DNA of 42,406 nt from DATACN01 sp038215095 (GTDB lineage: Bacteria > Actinomycetota > Thermoleophilia > Solirubrobacterales > Thermoleophilaceae): the NCBI GenBank assembly GCA_038215095.1, contig JBBQRG010000015.1, forward strand, positions 1-42,406, given 5' to 3'. The notes under the pieces were generated by a model, which searched no databases, was not told where the DNA came from, and saw only the letters and a list, made by a program, of their open reading frames with translations. A program made the position numbers and the translations under genes. Positions 32,302-39,806 of the stretch are shown piece after piece; within the stretch, counting starts at the first letter, position 1, and each line of letters opens with the position of its first letter.

Positions 32302-32762
32302 GCGCTGGCGGCGCGGTCGGGCGCCGTGCGCCACATGATCAGGGCGTCCTCGCGGTTGTCGTGGTAGTAGCCGCGCCGCCGCCCCGCGCTGCGGAAGCCG
32401 AAGCCCTCGTAGAGCTTGATCGCGGCGTCGTTGGAGGTGCGCACCTCCAGCGTGTACTGCTCGCTTGGACCGTCGGCCAGCTCGAACAGCCGCTCGATCA
32501 GGGCGGCCGCTATGCCCTGGCGGCGCAGGCGGTTGTCCACCGCCACGTTCATCAGGTGCCAGACGGTGTCGTAGCGCGAGCAGATCAGGTAGCCCACGAT
32601 GCGGTCGCCCACCGTGGCCGCCAGGCAGATGCCCGCCGGCTTCGACAGCTCGAGCACGAACATCGCCAGCGACCAGGGCGTCGGGAAGGCGCGGCGCTCC
32701 ACGGCGATGACCTGTGGCAGGTCCGCGTAGGTGAGCCGGCGGATCTCGAGCTGGTCGTTCAT
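32298..32762 (-). CDS. rimI: Ribosomal-protein-alanine N-acetyltransferase (RimI-like GNAT)
   Basis: The 154-residue GNAT protein has the acetyl-CoA-binding motif A (LMNVAVDNRLRRQGIAAALIERL), then TLEVRTSNDAAIKLYEGFGF and the Tyr-rich end RRRGYYHDNREDALIMW. RimI acetylates the N-terminus of ribosomal protein S18 and often lies among tsa genes, as here. It overlaps both tsaB (ATGA) and tsaD by 4 bases. Confidence 0.92.
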   Translation of the reverse strand: MNDQLEIRRLTYADLPQVIAVERRAFPTPWSLAMFVLELSKPAGICLAATVGDRIVGYLICSRYDTVWHLMNVAVDNRLRRQGIAAALIERLFELADGPSEQYTLEVRTSNDAAIKLYEGFGFRSAGRRRGYYHDNREDALIMWRTAPDRAASA

Positions 32763-33430
32763 TGGCTTCGTGGCTTGGCGTCCGGTGGTCGCAGGTACTC
32801 GGGGAGAACGGATCCCGGCTCCCGCGCCAGTACCCCTGTGGCCAGTCGGCAGACATGGAGCGCGCTGACCACGTGTGAGGCCGAGTCATCCGGCTCGACC
32901 CGGATGCCCGCGGCCTCGAGCAGCTCCCGGAATCGTATCGACCCGTCTCCGGTCGCAAGTGGGGTGATACCCGCCGTGCGCACACGCTCGGCCAGCTCCT
33001 CGGGCGTGGCGGCGAACGGGGGCCAGCGCTCGGTGCCCTGCTCGTAGAGCGCGCCGAACAGCTGCCCGCGGCGCGCGTCGATCAGCGGCAGCGCCAACGG
33101 CGCGTCGACCCCGGCCGCAAGCGCGGCGAGCGAGGAGACCGGCCGCAGGTCCAGCCCCCGCGCGCTCGCCAGCGCGCGCGCCGTGGCGATGCCGATGCGC
33201 AGCCCGGTGAACGCGCCGGGGCCCACCCCAACGCCGATGGCGTCCAGCTGCGGCCAGTCGAGCCCGGCCTGCTCCAGCACGTCCGCCACGCGCGGCAGCA
33301 GCTCGCTCGCGTGCGCCGGCCGCTCGAACAGCGCCGCGGGGGCGGGTCGCAGCTCGAAGGCCCGGCCGTCGGAGCGCAGCACACAGGCCGAGGTGGCGGC
33401 GCCGGAGGTGTCGAAGCCCAGCACGTTCAT
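32759..33430 (-). CDS. tsaB: TsaB, t6A synthesis accessory protein
   Basis: The 223-residue ASKH-fold protein is a non-catalytic partner of TsaD. It begins MNVLGFDTSGAATSACVL and carries the hallmark VGVGPGAFTGLRIGIATARALA. It lacks the TsaD metal site. ATG 33430 overlaps the tsaE stop by 4 bases. The length agrees with other TsaB proteins. Confidence 0.95.
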   Translation of the reverse strand: MNVLGFDTSGAATSACVLRSDGRAFELRPAPAALFERPAHASELLPRVADVLEQAGLDWPQLDAIGVGVGPGAFTGLRIGIATARALASARGLDLRPVSSLAALAAGVDAPLALPLIDARRGQLFGALYEQGTERWPPFAATPEELAERVRTAGITPLATGDGSIRFRELLEAAGIRVEPDDSASHVVSALHVCRLATGVLAREPGSVLPEYLRPPDAKPRSQ

Positions 33431-33834
33431 TCGATCGTGACCCGCCGCCGGTCGCCGCCGAGGTGCTCCAGGCGCACGCGCGCCGCGACCCGCTCCAGCA
33501 TCGGCTCGGCCACGCCAGGCCACTCCACGAAGGCCACCCGCTCGGGCGTGATGTAGTCGTCGAGCAGCGCGGGGTCCTCGCCCGCGAGCGACGCCAGGCG
33601 GTGCAGGTCGAGGTGGGCGACCTCGGGGTCGCCGGCGTAGAGCTGGCCGATCGTGAACGTCGGGCTGGTCACCGTATCCGTGACACCCAGCGCCCGGCAG
33701 GCGCCGCGCACGAACGTGGTCTTGCCGCTGCCGAGCTCGCCCGCCACCAGCACCACGTCGCCCGCGCTGAGGCGGCCCGCCAGCTCAGCCGCGGCGGCCT
33801 CGGTCTCCGCGGCGCTGCCGGTCTCGAGCTCCAC
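33427..33834 (-). CDS. tsaE: TsaE, t6A synthesis ATPase
   Basis: The 135-residue protein has the P-loop GELGSGKTTFVRG near residue 33, then VTSPTFTIGQLY, HLDLHRL and FVEWPGVAE, the set seen in YjeE/TsaE. It binds the TsaB-TsaD complex and hydrolyses ATP during t6A formation. The GTG start at 33834 lies 3 bases after the UDG stop. Confidence 0.96.
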   Translation of the reverse strand: MELETGSAAETEAAAAELAGRLSAGDVVLVAGELGSGKTTFVRGACRALGVTDTVTSPTFTIGQLYAGDPEVAHLDLHRLASLAGEDPALLDDYITPERVAFVEWPGVAEPMLERVAARVRLEHLGGDRRRVTIE

Positions 33835-33837
33835 GCC

Positions 33838-34488
33838 TCAGCCGAGGCGCAGCTGGTCCGGCTCGACGGCGGCCGGCACGGGCAGCAGCGGGGCGGGCGG
33901 CGGCTCCGCCAGGAGCGCCGGCAGGCGGGCGAAGTCCTCCTGCAGCTGCGCCTTGACCGCCGGCGTACGCAGCGCCGCGGCCGGGTGGAAGAGCGGGTAG
34001 ATGCGCACCTTGCGCGCCCCCAGCTCGTGCTCCTGGGGCTGCCCGTGCACCCCCGTGATGCCGCGGTTCGAGCGCGTGAGCAGCTTGGTGGCGAAGTTGC
34101 CGAGCGTGCACACCACTCGCGGCTCGATCAGCTCCACCTGCCGGAACAGGTAGGGCTTGCAGGCGTCGATCTCGTCCGGCTGGGGGTCGCGGTTGCCGGG
34201 CGGCCGGTTCTTCAGGACGTTGCAGATGAACACCTCGGCGCGGCTGAGCCCGACCTCCGCCAGCAGCTCCTCGAGCAGCTGGCCGGCCCGGCCCACGAAC
34301 GGCAGCCCCTGCTGGTCCTCGTGAAAGCCCGGGGCCTCCCCAACGAACATCAGGTCCGCGTCGGCGTTGCCGGCGCCGAACACCAGGTTGGTCCGCGTCT
34401 TGTGCAGCGGGCAGCGCATGCAGCCCTGGGCCTCGCGGTAGAGGGCCACCAGATCCTCGCGGCGCTCCTCCGGGGATCGGCTGTGCAT
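33838..34488 (-). CDS. Uracil-DNA glycosylase, family 4 (iron-sulfur)
   Basis: This 216-residue DNA repair enzyme removes uracil from DNA. The four cluster cysteines are visible: CMRC near residue 23, then DACKPYL and VVCTLGN. The active-site motif GEAPGFHEDQQGLPFVGRAGQLL and the C-terminal LFHPAAAL fit family 4, not family 1. It is the first gene of the minus-strand run; the ATG 34488 has no clear Shine-Dalgarno and its mRNA may be nearly leaderless. It is divergent from the pantothenate operon across 82 bases. Confidence 0.95.
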   Translation of the reverse strand: MHSRSPEERREDLVALYREAQGCMRCPLHKTRTNLVFGAGNADADLMFVGEAPGFHEDQQGLPFVGRAGQLLEELLAEVGLSRAEVFICNVLKNRPPGNRDPQPDEIDACKPYLFRQVELIEPRVVCTLGNFATKLLTRSNRGITGVHGQPQEHELGARKVRIYPLFHPAAALRTPAVKAQLQEDFARLPALLAEPPPAPLLPVPAAVEPDQLRLG

Positions 34489-34497
34489 TGGCCGAAG

Positions 34498-34510
34498 CGT
34501 AGGCGCTACG
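34498..34510. promoter_or_regulatory. Small inverted repeat between UDG and the pantothenate operon
   Basis: CGTAG-GCG-CTACG lies 9 bases upstream of the UDG start and 60 bases upstream of the DUF2520 gene, in the shared divergent region. It could be an operator; five base pairs is weak evidence in GC-rich DNA. Confidence 0.2.
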
Positions 34511-34570
34511 GGCGACAGCCATTATCCTTGTGCCACGGCTGCTACCCGACCCGGGAGTGGACCGTCACGG

Positions 34571-35341
34571 ATGGACCCTCACACGCACACCGATACGCGC
34601 CCGCGCCTGGGCGTGGTTGGGGCGGGCCGCTTGGGCTCCGCTCTCGCGATCGCGCTCCGGGCCGCCGGCTATCCCGTCGAGGGCCCGGCCGGCCGCGGCG
34701 AGCGCCCGCTCGACTGCGAGGCCATCGTGCTGTGCGTGCCCGACGCGGAGATTCCGACCGCCGCTGCCACCGTGGCCGGGGCCGCCCCTGTGATCGGCCA
34801 CACGAGCGGCGCGACACCGCTGTCCGCCCTGGAGCCGGCCGGGGCGGCCGCGCTCTTCGGCCTGCACCCGCTGCAGACCTTCGGCGGCGAGTCCGCGGCC
34901 GACGCGTTCGAGGGCTCCGGCTGCGCCATTGCGGGCAGCACCCCGGCGGCGCTGAGCCTGGCCCAGCGAATCGCGCGCGACCTCGGCATGAGGCCCTTCG
35001 AGATCGAGGAGCGGGGTCGCGCCGCCTACCACGCGGCGGCGTCCGTGGCCTCGAACTTCCTGGTCACGCTCGAAGCCGCGGCGGAGCGGCTGGCGGGCGG
35101 CGCCGGTCTGGAACCCGAGCAGGCGCGCGCGCTGCTGGCCCCGCTCGTGCTCCAGACCGCCGCGAACTGGGCCGAGCTGGGCCCCGAGCGGGCGCTGACG
35201 GGCCCCGTGGCCCGCGGCGACGAGGCCACCGTCGCCGCCCAGCGCGCCGCCGTCGAACAGTCGGCGCCCGAGCTGCTGGCCCTGTTCGACGAGCTGGTGG
35301 AGCGCACCCGCGAGCTGGCCGCCGGGAGGGTCACAGCATGA
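34571..35341 (+). CDS. Rossmann-fold DUF2520 protein, candidate ketopantoate reductase
   Basis: The 256-residue protein has an NAD(P)-binding start (LGVVGAGRLGSALAIALRAAGY), a short-chain Rossmann body (IVLCVPDAEIP, GHTSGATPLSAL, GLHPLQTFGG) and a helical C-terminal domain of the DUF2520 type (HAAASVASNFLVTLEAAAERL). It is the first gene of the operon with panC, panD and panB, overlapping panC by 4 bases (ATGA). The operon lacks panE, and reduction of ketopantoate to pantoate is the step missing between panB and panC, so this protein is the natural candidate. That is inference from fold and position; the family has also been annotated as F420-dependent NADP reductase-like. Confidence 0.85.
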   Translation: MDPHTHTDTRPRLGVVGAGRLGSALAIALRAAGYPVEGPAGRGERPLDCEAIVLCVPDAEIPTAAATVAGAAPVIGHTSGATPLSALEPAGAAALFGLHPLQTFGGESAADAFEGSGCAIAGSTPAALSLAQRIARDLGMRPFEIEERGRAAYHAAASVASNFLVTLEAAAERLAGGAGLEPEQARALLAPLVLQTAANWAELGPERALTGPVARGDEATVAAQRAAVEQSAPELLALFDELVERTRELAAGRVTA

Positions 35342-36195
35342 GGACCGTGCGCCCCGTCGCCGAGCTGCGCGAGCTGCTGGCCCCCGGGCGGCGCGCCGGC
35401 CGCGAGATCGGCCTGGTGCCCACCATGGGCTTCTTCCACGAGGGCCACCTGTCGCTGATGCGCCACGCGCGCCGGGACTGCGACCTGGTGGTGGTCTCGC
35501 TGTTCGTGAATCCCGCCCAGTTCGGCCCCGGCGAGGACCTGGAGTCCTACCCCCGCGACGAGGCCCGCGACAGCAAGCTCGCGCAGGCCGAGGGGGTCGA
35601 CGTGCTGTTCGCCCCGGACGTTGCGGAGGTCTACCCGGACGGCTTCGACACCGCCGTCGCCGTGGGCGGGCTCACCGGGGTGCTGGACGGCGACCCGGCG
35701 CGGCGCGGGCCCGAGCACTTCGCGGGCGTCGCCACCGTCGTGACCAAGCTCCTCAACATGGTGCAGCCCGCGCGCGCCTACTTCGGCCAGAAGGACGCCC
35801 AGCAGGCGCTCGTGATCAGGAAGCTCGTTCGCGACCTGGACATCCCCGTCCGCGTTGAGGTCGGCCCGGTCGTGCGCGACCCCGACGGCCTGGCGCTGTC
35901 CTCGCGCAACTCCTACCTATCGGACGGGGAGCGCCGGCGCGCCCTCGGCCTCAGCCGCGCGCTGCGCGCCGCGCACGAGCGCGTGTCGCTGGGCGAGCGT
36001 GACGGGGCTGCAGTCCTGGCCGCCGCCAGGGCGGAGCTGGACGAGGCCGGGCTCGACCCCGAGTACCTCGAGCTGCGCTCCGCCGAAGACCTCTCCCCCG
36101 TCGAGCGCGTGAACGGCTCGACCCTGCTCGCCGTCGCCGCCCGCGTGGGCCGTGCCCGGCTGATCGACAACGTGATCCTAGGAGGCGACGAATGA
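35338..36195 (+). CDS. panC: Pantothenate synthetase
   Basis: The 285-residue enzyme joins pantoate and beta-alanine using ATP. It carries the nucleotidyltransferase motif VPTMGFFHEGHLSLM (HxGH), FVNPAQFGPGEDLESYPRD, YFGQKDAQQ and the KMSKS-like LSSRNSYLS. The length is typical. ATG 35338 overlaps the DUF2520 stop (ATGA), and its own TGA overlaps the panD start. Confidence 0.97.
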   Translation: MRTVRPVAELRELLAPGRRAGREIGLVPTMGFFHEGHLSLMRHARRDCDLVVVSLFVNPAQFGPGEDLESYPRDEARDSKLAQAEGVDVLFAPDVAEVYPDGFDTAVAVGGLTGVLDGDPARRGPEHFAGVATVVTKLLNMVQPARAYFGQKDAQQALVIRKLVRDLDIPVRVEVGPVVRDPDGLALSSRNSYLSDGERRRALGLSRALRAAHERVSLGERDGAAVLAAARAELDEAGLDPEYLELRSAEDLSPVERVNGSTLLAVAARVGRARLIDNVILGGDE

Positions 36196-36614
36196 GACGA
36201 ACGATGTTGAAGTCGAAGGTGCACCGCACGACGGTCACCGGAAGCGACCTCCACTACGTGGGCTCCATCACGATGGATCCCGAGCTGCTGGAGGCGGCCG
36301 ACATCCTGGAGAACGAGCTTGTGCACGTGCTCGACGTGGACAACGGCGCCCGCTTCGAGACCTACACGATCGCCGGCGAGCGCGGCTCCGGCCAGGTGCA
36401 GGTGAACGGCGCAGCCGCGCGTCTGGTGCACACCGGCGACACGGTGATCGTCGTGTCGTATGCGGAGTACGAGGAGGAGGAAATGGGCACCTATGAGCCA
36501 CGCGTCGTCCATGTCGACTCCGAGAACCGGATCGTCGACGTAAACGCCATCGTGAACGACCTCGTGCGCAGCCGGCCAAGCCGGCTGCTTCGCGGAAAGG
36601 AGCTGCTGCGATGA
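36192..36614 (+). CDS. panD: Aspartate 1-decarboxylase precursor
   Basis: The 140-residue pyruvoyl enzyme makes beta-alanine. The self-cleavage site is Gly24-Ser25 in LHYVGSIT, the same position as in E. coli. It continues with LLEAADILENELVHVLDVDNG, GERGSGQVQVNGAAA and VIVVSYAEYEEEE. The tail of about 25 residues after the conserved core is ordinary for actinobacteria. It overlaps panC and panB by 4 bases each. Confidence 0.97.
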   Translation: MRRTMLKSKVHRTTVTGSDLHYVGSITMDPELLEAADILENELVHVLDVDNGARFETYTIAGERGSGQVQVNGAAARLVHTGDTVIVVSYAEYEEEEMGTYEPRVVHVDSENRIVDVNAIVNDLVRSRPSRLLRGKELLR

Positions 36615-37513
36615 GCCACGCACCACCACCCAAGGGACGCCCGATGACCCTCTCCCGGCTGGCCGAGAAGAAGGCCCTCGGAGAGCCGATCGCCATGGTC
36701 ACCGCCTACGACTACCCCAGCGCCCAGGTGGCCGAGGAGGCCGGTGTGGACGTCGTTCTGGTGGGCGACTCAGGCGCCATGACCGTGCTCGGCTACCCGA
36801 GCACCGTGCCCGTGACCCTCGACGAGCTGGTGATGCTGGCCTCGGCCACGCGCCGCGGCCTCTCGACGCCGCTGCTCGTGGGCGACATGCCCTTTGGCTC
36901 GTACGAGGTATCGGACGAGCAGGCAATCGCCAACGCCCAGCGCTTCGTCAAGGAGGCCGGCTGCGACGCCGTGAAGCTCGAGCGCGGCGGCACCTCGGCG
37001 GACCGCGCCCGGGCGATAGTCGCGTCGGGCATCCCGGTGATGGGCCACGTGGGCCTGACCCCGCAGACCGCCACGGCCCTGGGCGGCTACCGCTCGCAGG
37101 GCCGCACGCACAAGCGCGGGCTCGAGGTCATGCAGGACGCCCTGGCGCTTCAGGACGCCGGCTGCTTCGCGATCGTGTTCGAGGCGATCCCGAGCGCGCT
37201 GGCGGAGCTGATCATGCCGCGCATCGAGATCCCCGTGATCGGCATCGGCGCCGGCCCGGCCACCGACGGCCAGGTGCTTGTGTTCCACGACCTGCTCGGG
37301 CTGTTCGACGGCCACGCCCCCCGCTTCGTGAAGCGTTACGCCGACGTGCGGGGAGAGATGGTGCGCGGGCTCGAGGAGTTCGTGGCCGACGTGCGCTCGC
37401 GCCGCTACCCGGAGGCCGAGCACGGCTACACGATGGCCCCCGACGAGGTGGAGCGGCTGCAGGGAGCGCTCGAACAGGCGGGCGAGCCCTTCACGGGCGG
37501 CCCGAGCCTCTAG
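36611..37513 (+). CDS. panB: 3-methyl-2-oxobutanoate hydroxymethyltransferase
   Basis: The 300-residue TIM-barrel enzyme makes ketopantoate from ketoisovalerate and methylene-tetrahydrofolate. It shows TAYDYPSAQVAEEAGVD, LVGDSGAMTVLGY, GDMPFGSY, KLERGG, GHVGLTPQT and PVIGIGAGPATDGQVLV. It is the last gene of the operon. About 80 bases of leader follow before the next gene, with a small hairpin at 37556-37575. Confidence 0.97.
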   Translation: MSHAPPPKGRPMTLSRLAEKKALGEPIAMVTAYDYPSAQVAEEAGVDVVLVGDSGAMTVLGYPSTVPVTLDELVMLASATRRGLSTPLLVGDMPFGSYEVSDEQAIANAQRFVKEAGCDAVKLERGGTSADRARAIVASGIPVMGHVGLTPQTATALGGYRSQGRTHKRGLEVMQDALALQDAGCFAIVFEAIPSALAELIMPRIEIPVIGIGAGPATDGQVLVFHDLLGLFDGHAPRFVKRYADVRGEMVRGLEEFVADVRSRRYPEAEHGYTMAPDEVERLQGALEQAGEPFTGGPSL

Positions 37514-37555
37514 CCGCACCAACTTCGTAACGACAGCGACTTTCGCCATGCTTGC

Positions 37556-37575
37556 GGGTTCGTTCTCCCGAACCC
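37556..37575 (+). terminator. Hairpin between panB and the first repeat protein
   Basis: GGGTTCG and CGAACCC form a 7-bp stem around a 6-base loop, followed by CCATT with no T-run. It may end panB transcripts weakly or lie in the leader of the next gene, 6 bases before its AAGGAGGA. Confidence 0.35.
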
Positions 37576-37596
37576 CCATTGCAAGGAGGAAGTCCC

Positions 37597-38133
37597 ATGC
37601 TCAGACGGCTAGTTCCGTCACCTTCCATGTTCGTCGCGCTCCTGGCGCTGTTCGTGGCCCTCGGTGGGTCCGCCGCAGCCGCGATCGTGATCACGGGTAG
37701 GAACATCAAGAACAACACGGTCACCGGCGCCGACATCAAGAACGGTGCGCTCGCCAGCCGTGACATCAAGAAGAACTCGGTCGGTGGCGTGGCCATCCTC
37801 GAGTCCCGCCTCGGCACGGTGCCCTCGGCCGCCCAGGCCGACGGCCCGACCCGGTTCGCGGTGGTTTCGGGAGCCGGCGTCCTGGCACGCGGACGCAACG
37901 TGGGCTCGGTCGCGCGGACCAGCACGGGCCGCTACCAGGTGATCTTCACTCGCGACGTACGCAGTTGCGCCTACTTCGCGACGATCGGCGACATCGGTGC
38001 CGCGGGGCCGCCTCAGGGCAGCGAGATCTCGGTCTCGTCGCTTGCCTCGAACGTGAACGGAGTCTCGATCCGCACCGAGAACGACAACGGGGTAGCGGCG
38101 GACAAGCCGTTCCACCTGACCGTCGGCTGCTAG
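37597..38133 (+). CDS. Exported repeat-stalk protein 1 (N-terminal TM, IKN repeats, variable head)
   Basis: The 178-residue product has a hydrophobic N-terminus (SPSMFVALLALFVALGGSAAAA), then a repeat region of about 10-residue units (ITGRNIKNNTVTG, ADIKNGALAS, RDIKKNSVGG) ending AILESRLGTVPSAAQAD, then a head of about 85 residues (VARTSTGRYQVIFTRDVRSCAYFATIGDIG, ending FHLTVGC). The repeats resemble pentapeptide-like beta-helical stalks. The start is ATG 37597, with AAGGAGGA 6 bases upstream. It is a paralogue of the genes at 38727 and 39807 in its N-terminal half only; I associate this architecture with Solirubrobacterales. Function unknown; probably outside the membrane. Confidence 0.8.
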   Translation: MLRRLVPSPSMFVALLALFVALGGSAAAAIVITGRNIKNNTVTGADIKNGALASRDIKKNSVGGVAILESRLGTVPSAAQADGPTRFAVVSGAGVLARGRNVGSVARTSTGRYQVIFTRDVRSCAYFATIGDIGAAGPPQGSEISVSSLASNVNGVSIRTENDNGVAADKPFHLTVGC

Positions 38134-38708
38134 CGCAGCTCCTCGACCCGCCGGAGCACCTTCGCGGGTGCTCCGGCGGCGATCGAGTGTGACGGCACGT
38201 CACGCGTGACCACGCTGTTCGCGCCGATCACGCATCGCTCGCCGATCGTCACCCCGGTGGTGATCACGACGTTGGCCCCGCACCAGACGTTGTCGCCGAT
38301 CTCGGTGGGCCCTTTCGTGGTGAAGCCCTGCCACGGAACGGGCTTTTCCGGGTCGTCGAAGCGGTGGCTGGCGTCCGTTATGAAGCAACAGTTGGCGAAC
38401 ATGCAATGAGAGCCGATGGTCACGGACTCCTGACAAGCGATCATCACGCCGATATTGAGGAAGGTGCCCCCACCAATCCTCACTTTTCCCTCATCGCCGA
38501 TCGTGATCCACACGTTCGGCTCGAGCAGAACATGCGGGCCGAGCTCCAGCCGGCCTGATCGAAGCGCCTCGAGCACGTTGCCGTGCACGGGCCAGCGCGC
38601 GAAGGATTCGCGGCGCGCGAACTCGCGGTGGATAGCGAAGCGGTTCCAGGGCAGCGAGTTGCGCTCGTACCAGCGCCACTTCCGTGCCCAGAGCTTCGCC
38701 TTATCCAC
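38130..38708 (-). CDS. Hexapeptide-repeat acyltransferase (left-handed beta-helix, NodL/Maa type)
   Basis: The 192-residue protein has a helical start (AKLWARKWRWYERNSLPWNRFAIHREF), then a hexapeptide repeat region (GPHVLLEPNVWITIGDEGKVRIGGGTFLNIG to GERCVIGANSVVTRDVP) ending in the family motif GAPAKVLRRV. Catalytic His in ITDASHRFDD. Such enzymes O-acetylate sugars of lipopolysaccharide, capsule or small thiols. It lies between two repeat-protein genes: convergent with the first (4-base overlap) and divergent from the second (18-base gap). GTG 38708 is the start. Confidence 0.9.
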   Translation of the reverse strand: MDKAKLWARKWRWYERNSLPWNRFAIHREFARRESFARWPVHGNVLEALRSGRLELGPHVLLEPNVWITIGDEGKVRIGGGTFLNIGVMIACQESVTIGSHCMFANCCFITDASHRFDDPEKPVPWQGFTTKGPTEIGDNVWCGANVVITTGVTIGERCVIGANSVVTRDVPSHSIAAGAPAKVLRRVEELR

Positions 38709-38726
38709 TCCCGGAGCCTGCCAGAT

Positions 38727-39347
38727 ATGAGGCGCCTGCTGCCCTCGCCCGCAATGGCCGTGGCCCTGCTGGCGCTGTTCGTGGCGCTCGGCGGCGTCTC
38801 GTGGGGCGTCGCCACGGGCACGATCGGAACGCGGCAGATCAAGAACAACTCGATTCGCTCGACCGACATAAAGAACGGCCAGGTGTCCAGCCGCGACCTG
38901 CGCAACAACGACGTGCGCGGTAAGGACGTGCGGCGCAACACGCTCACCGGTGCCGACATCCTCGAGTCGAGCCTCGGCAAGGTGCCGAGCGCCGGGAAGG
39001 CAGACATCGCCTTCAGCCCGGTCGCCTACGGGCGCGTGGCGGCCAGCGGCGACGTGATCGAGGCCTCTTCCCGCGGCGTGGGCGACGGGAACGTGTCCGT
39101 GGAGTCCAACAGCGCCTACTGCTTCCGCAACCTGCCCTTCCAGTTCAAGACCGCGCAGGCCACGATCGACTTCGAGAGCGCAGCCACGCAGGTGCCCAAC
39201 ATCGGCAACCGCGCGATCGCCTCCGTGGCGTTGGGCAACCCGTTCGGCGACTGCTCCGGCGCCGGCGTCCAGCTCGAGGTGGTCACCGCACGGGCGGACA
39301 CGCCCGACTACGCGCGCAGCGGCTTCTTCATAGTCTTCTGGAACTGA
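38727..39347 (+). CDS. Exported repeat-stalk protein 2 (N-terminal TM, IKN/DVR repeats, variable head)
   Basis: The 206-residue product starts MRRLLPSPAMAVALLALFVALGGVSWG, nearly the same as repeat-stalk protein 1. Then come five or so repeat units (RQIKNNSIRS, TDIKNGQVSS, RDLRNNDVRG, KDVRRNTLTG), the closing motif ADILESSLGKVPSAGKAD and a different head of about 125 residues with two Cys (YCFRNLPFQFK and GDCSGAGVQ), perhaps a disulfide. The start is ATG 38727 with GGAG at 38713-38716. The gap to the divergent acyltransferase is only 18 bases, so its promoter must lie in that gene. The downstream DCC gene overlaps by 4 bases. Confidence 0.8.
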   Translation: MRRLLPSPAMAVALLALFVALGGVSWGVATGTIGTRQIKNNSIRSTDIKNGQVSSRDLRNNDVRGKDVRRNTLTGADILESSLGKVPSAGKADIAFSPVAYGRVAASGDVIEASSRGVGDGNVSVESNSAYCFRNLPFQFKTAQATIDFESAATQVPNIGNRAIASVALGNPFGDCSGAGVQLEVVTARADTPDYARSGFFIVFWN

Positions 39348-39736
39348 GCTCGAAGCTCCTCTACGACCCCGATTGCGGCTTCTGCAAGGTCACCGCCGGC
39401 GCGATCCTCGTCTGGGATCTCGGCGGTCGGGTTCGCCCCGTGCCGCTCGGCAGCACCGAGGCCGACCGGCTGCTGGCGGAGATGCCGAAGGAGCGGCGGA
39501 TGGCGTCATGGCACCTGGTCGAGCCGTCCGGCCACGTGAGCTCCGCGGGTGCCGGCTTCGCACCCCTCCTGCGGCAGCTGCCCGGCGGCTGGCCCCTGGC
39601 GCGGCTCGCCGAGCTCTTCCCCGGCGAGGCCGACCTGGCCTACCGGCTCGTGGCCGAAAACCGCACCCCGCTCGGCCGGCTGATCCCGGGCGTCGTCAAA
39701 TCTCGGGCCAGCTGGCTGCTCGAGCGCAGGGCCTGA
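39344..39736 (+). CDS. DCC-family (DUF393) thiol-disulfide oxidoreductase-like protein, CTG start
   Basis: About 130 residues: SSKLLYDPDCGFCKVTAGAILVWDLGG, then VRPVPLGSTEADRLLAEMP, HLVEPSGHVSSAGAGFAPLLRQLPGGWP and LAYRLVAENRTPLGRLI. The DxxCGFC motif defines the DUF393/DCC family, thought to be thioredoxin-like. No ATG, GTG or TTG lies upstream of this motif; the first GTG (39440) would remove the CxxC. CTG 39344 overlaps the preceding TGA as CTGA, the same geometry as ATGA overlaps, and is the likely start. Confidence 0.8.
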   Translation: MSSKLLYDPDCGFCKVTAGAILVWDLGGRVRPVPLGSTEADRLLAEMPKERRMASWHLVEPSGHVSSAGAGFAPLLRQLPGGWPLARLAELFPGEADLAYRLVAENRTPLGRLIPGVVKSRASWLLERRA

Positions 39737-39806
39737 GAGCACAAGTCCTTGACGTACGGCCGGATCGCGCAGAGGATCCCCCTGACCACCACCAGGAGGG
39801 CTCTAA

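Noticed and set aside
33463..35337. Long in-frame extension upstream of panC (frame open from 33463)
   Set aside because: It is a shadow across tsaE, UDG and DUF2520; the ATGA overlap at 35338 is the proper panC start.
39749..39777. TTGACG-based promoter before repeat-stalk protein 3
   Set aside because: The -35 box is good but no acceptable -10 lies at 16-18 bases (GAGGAT at best), so not listed as a feature.
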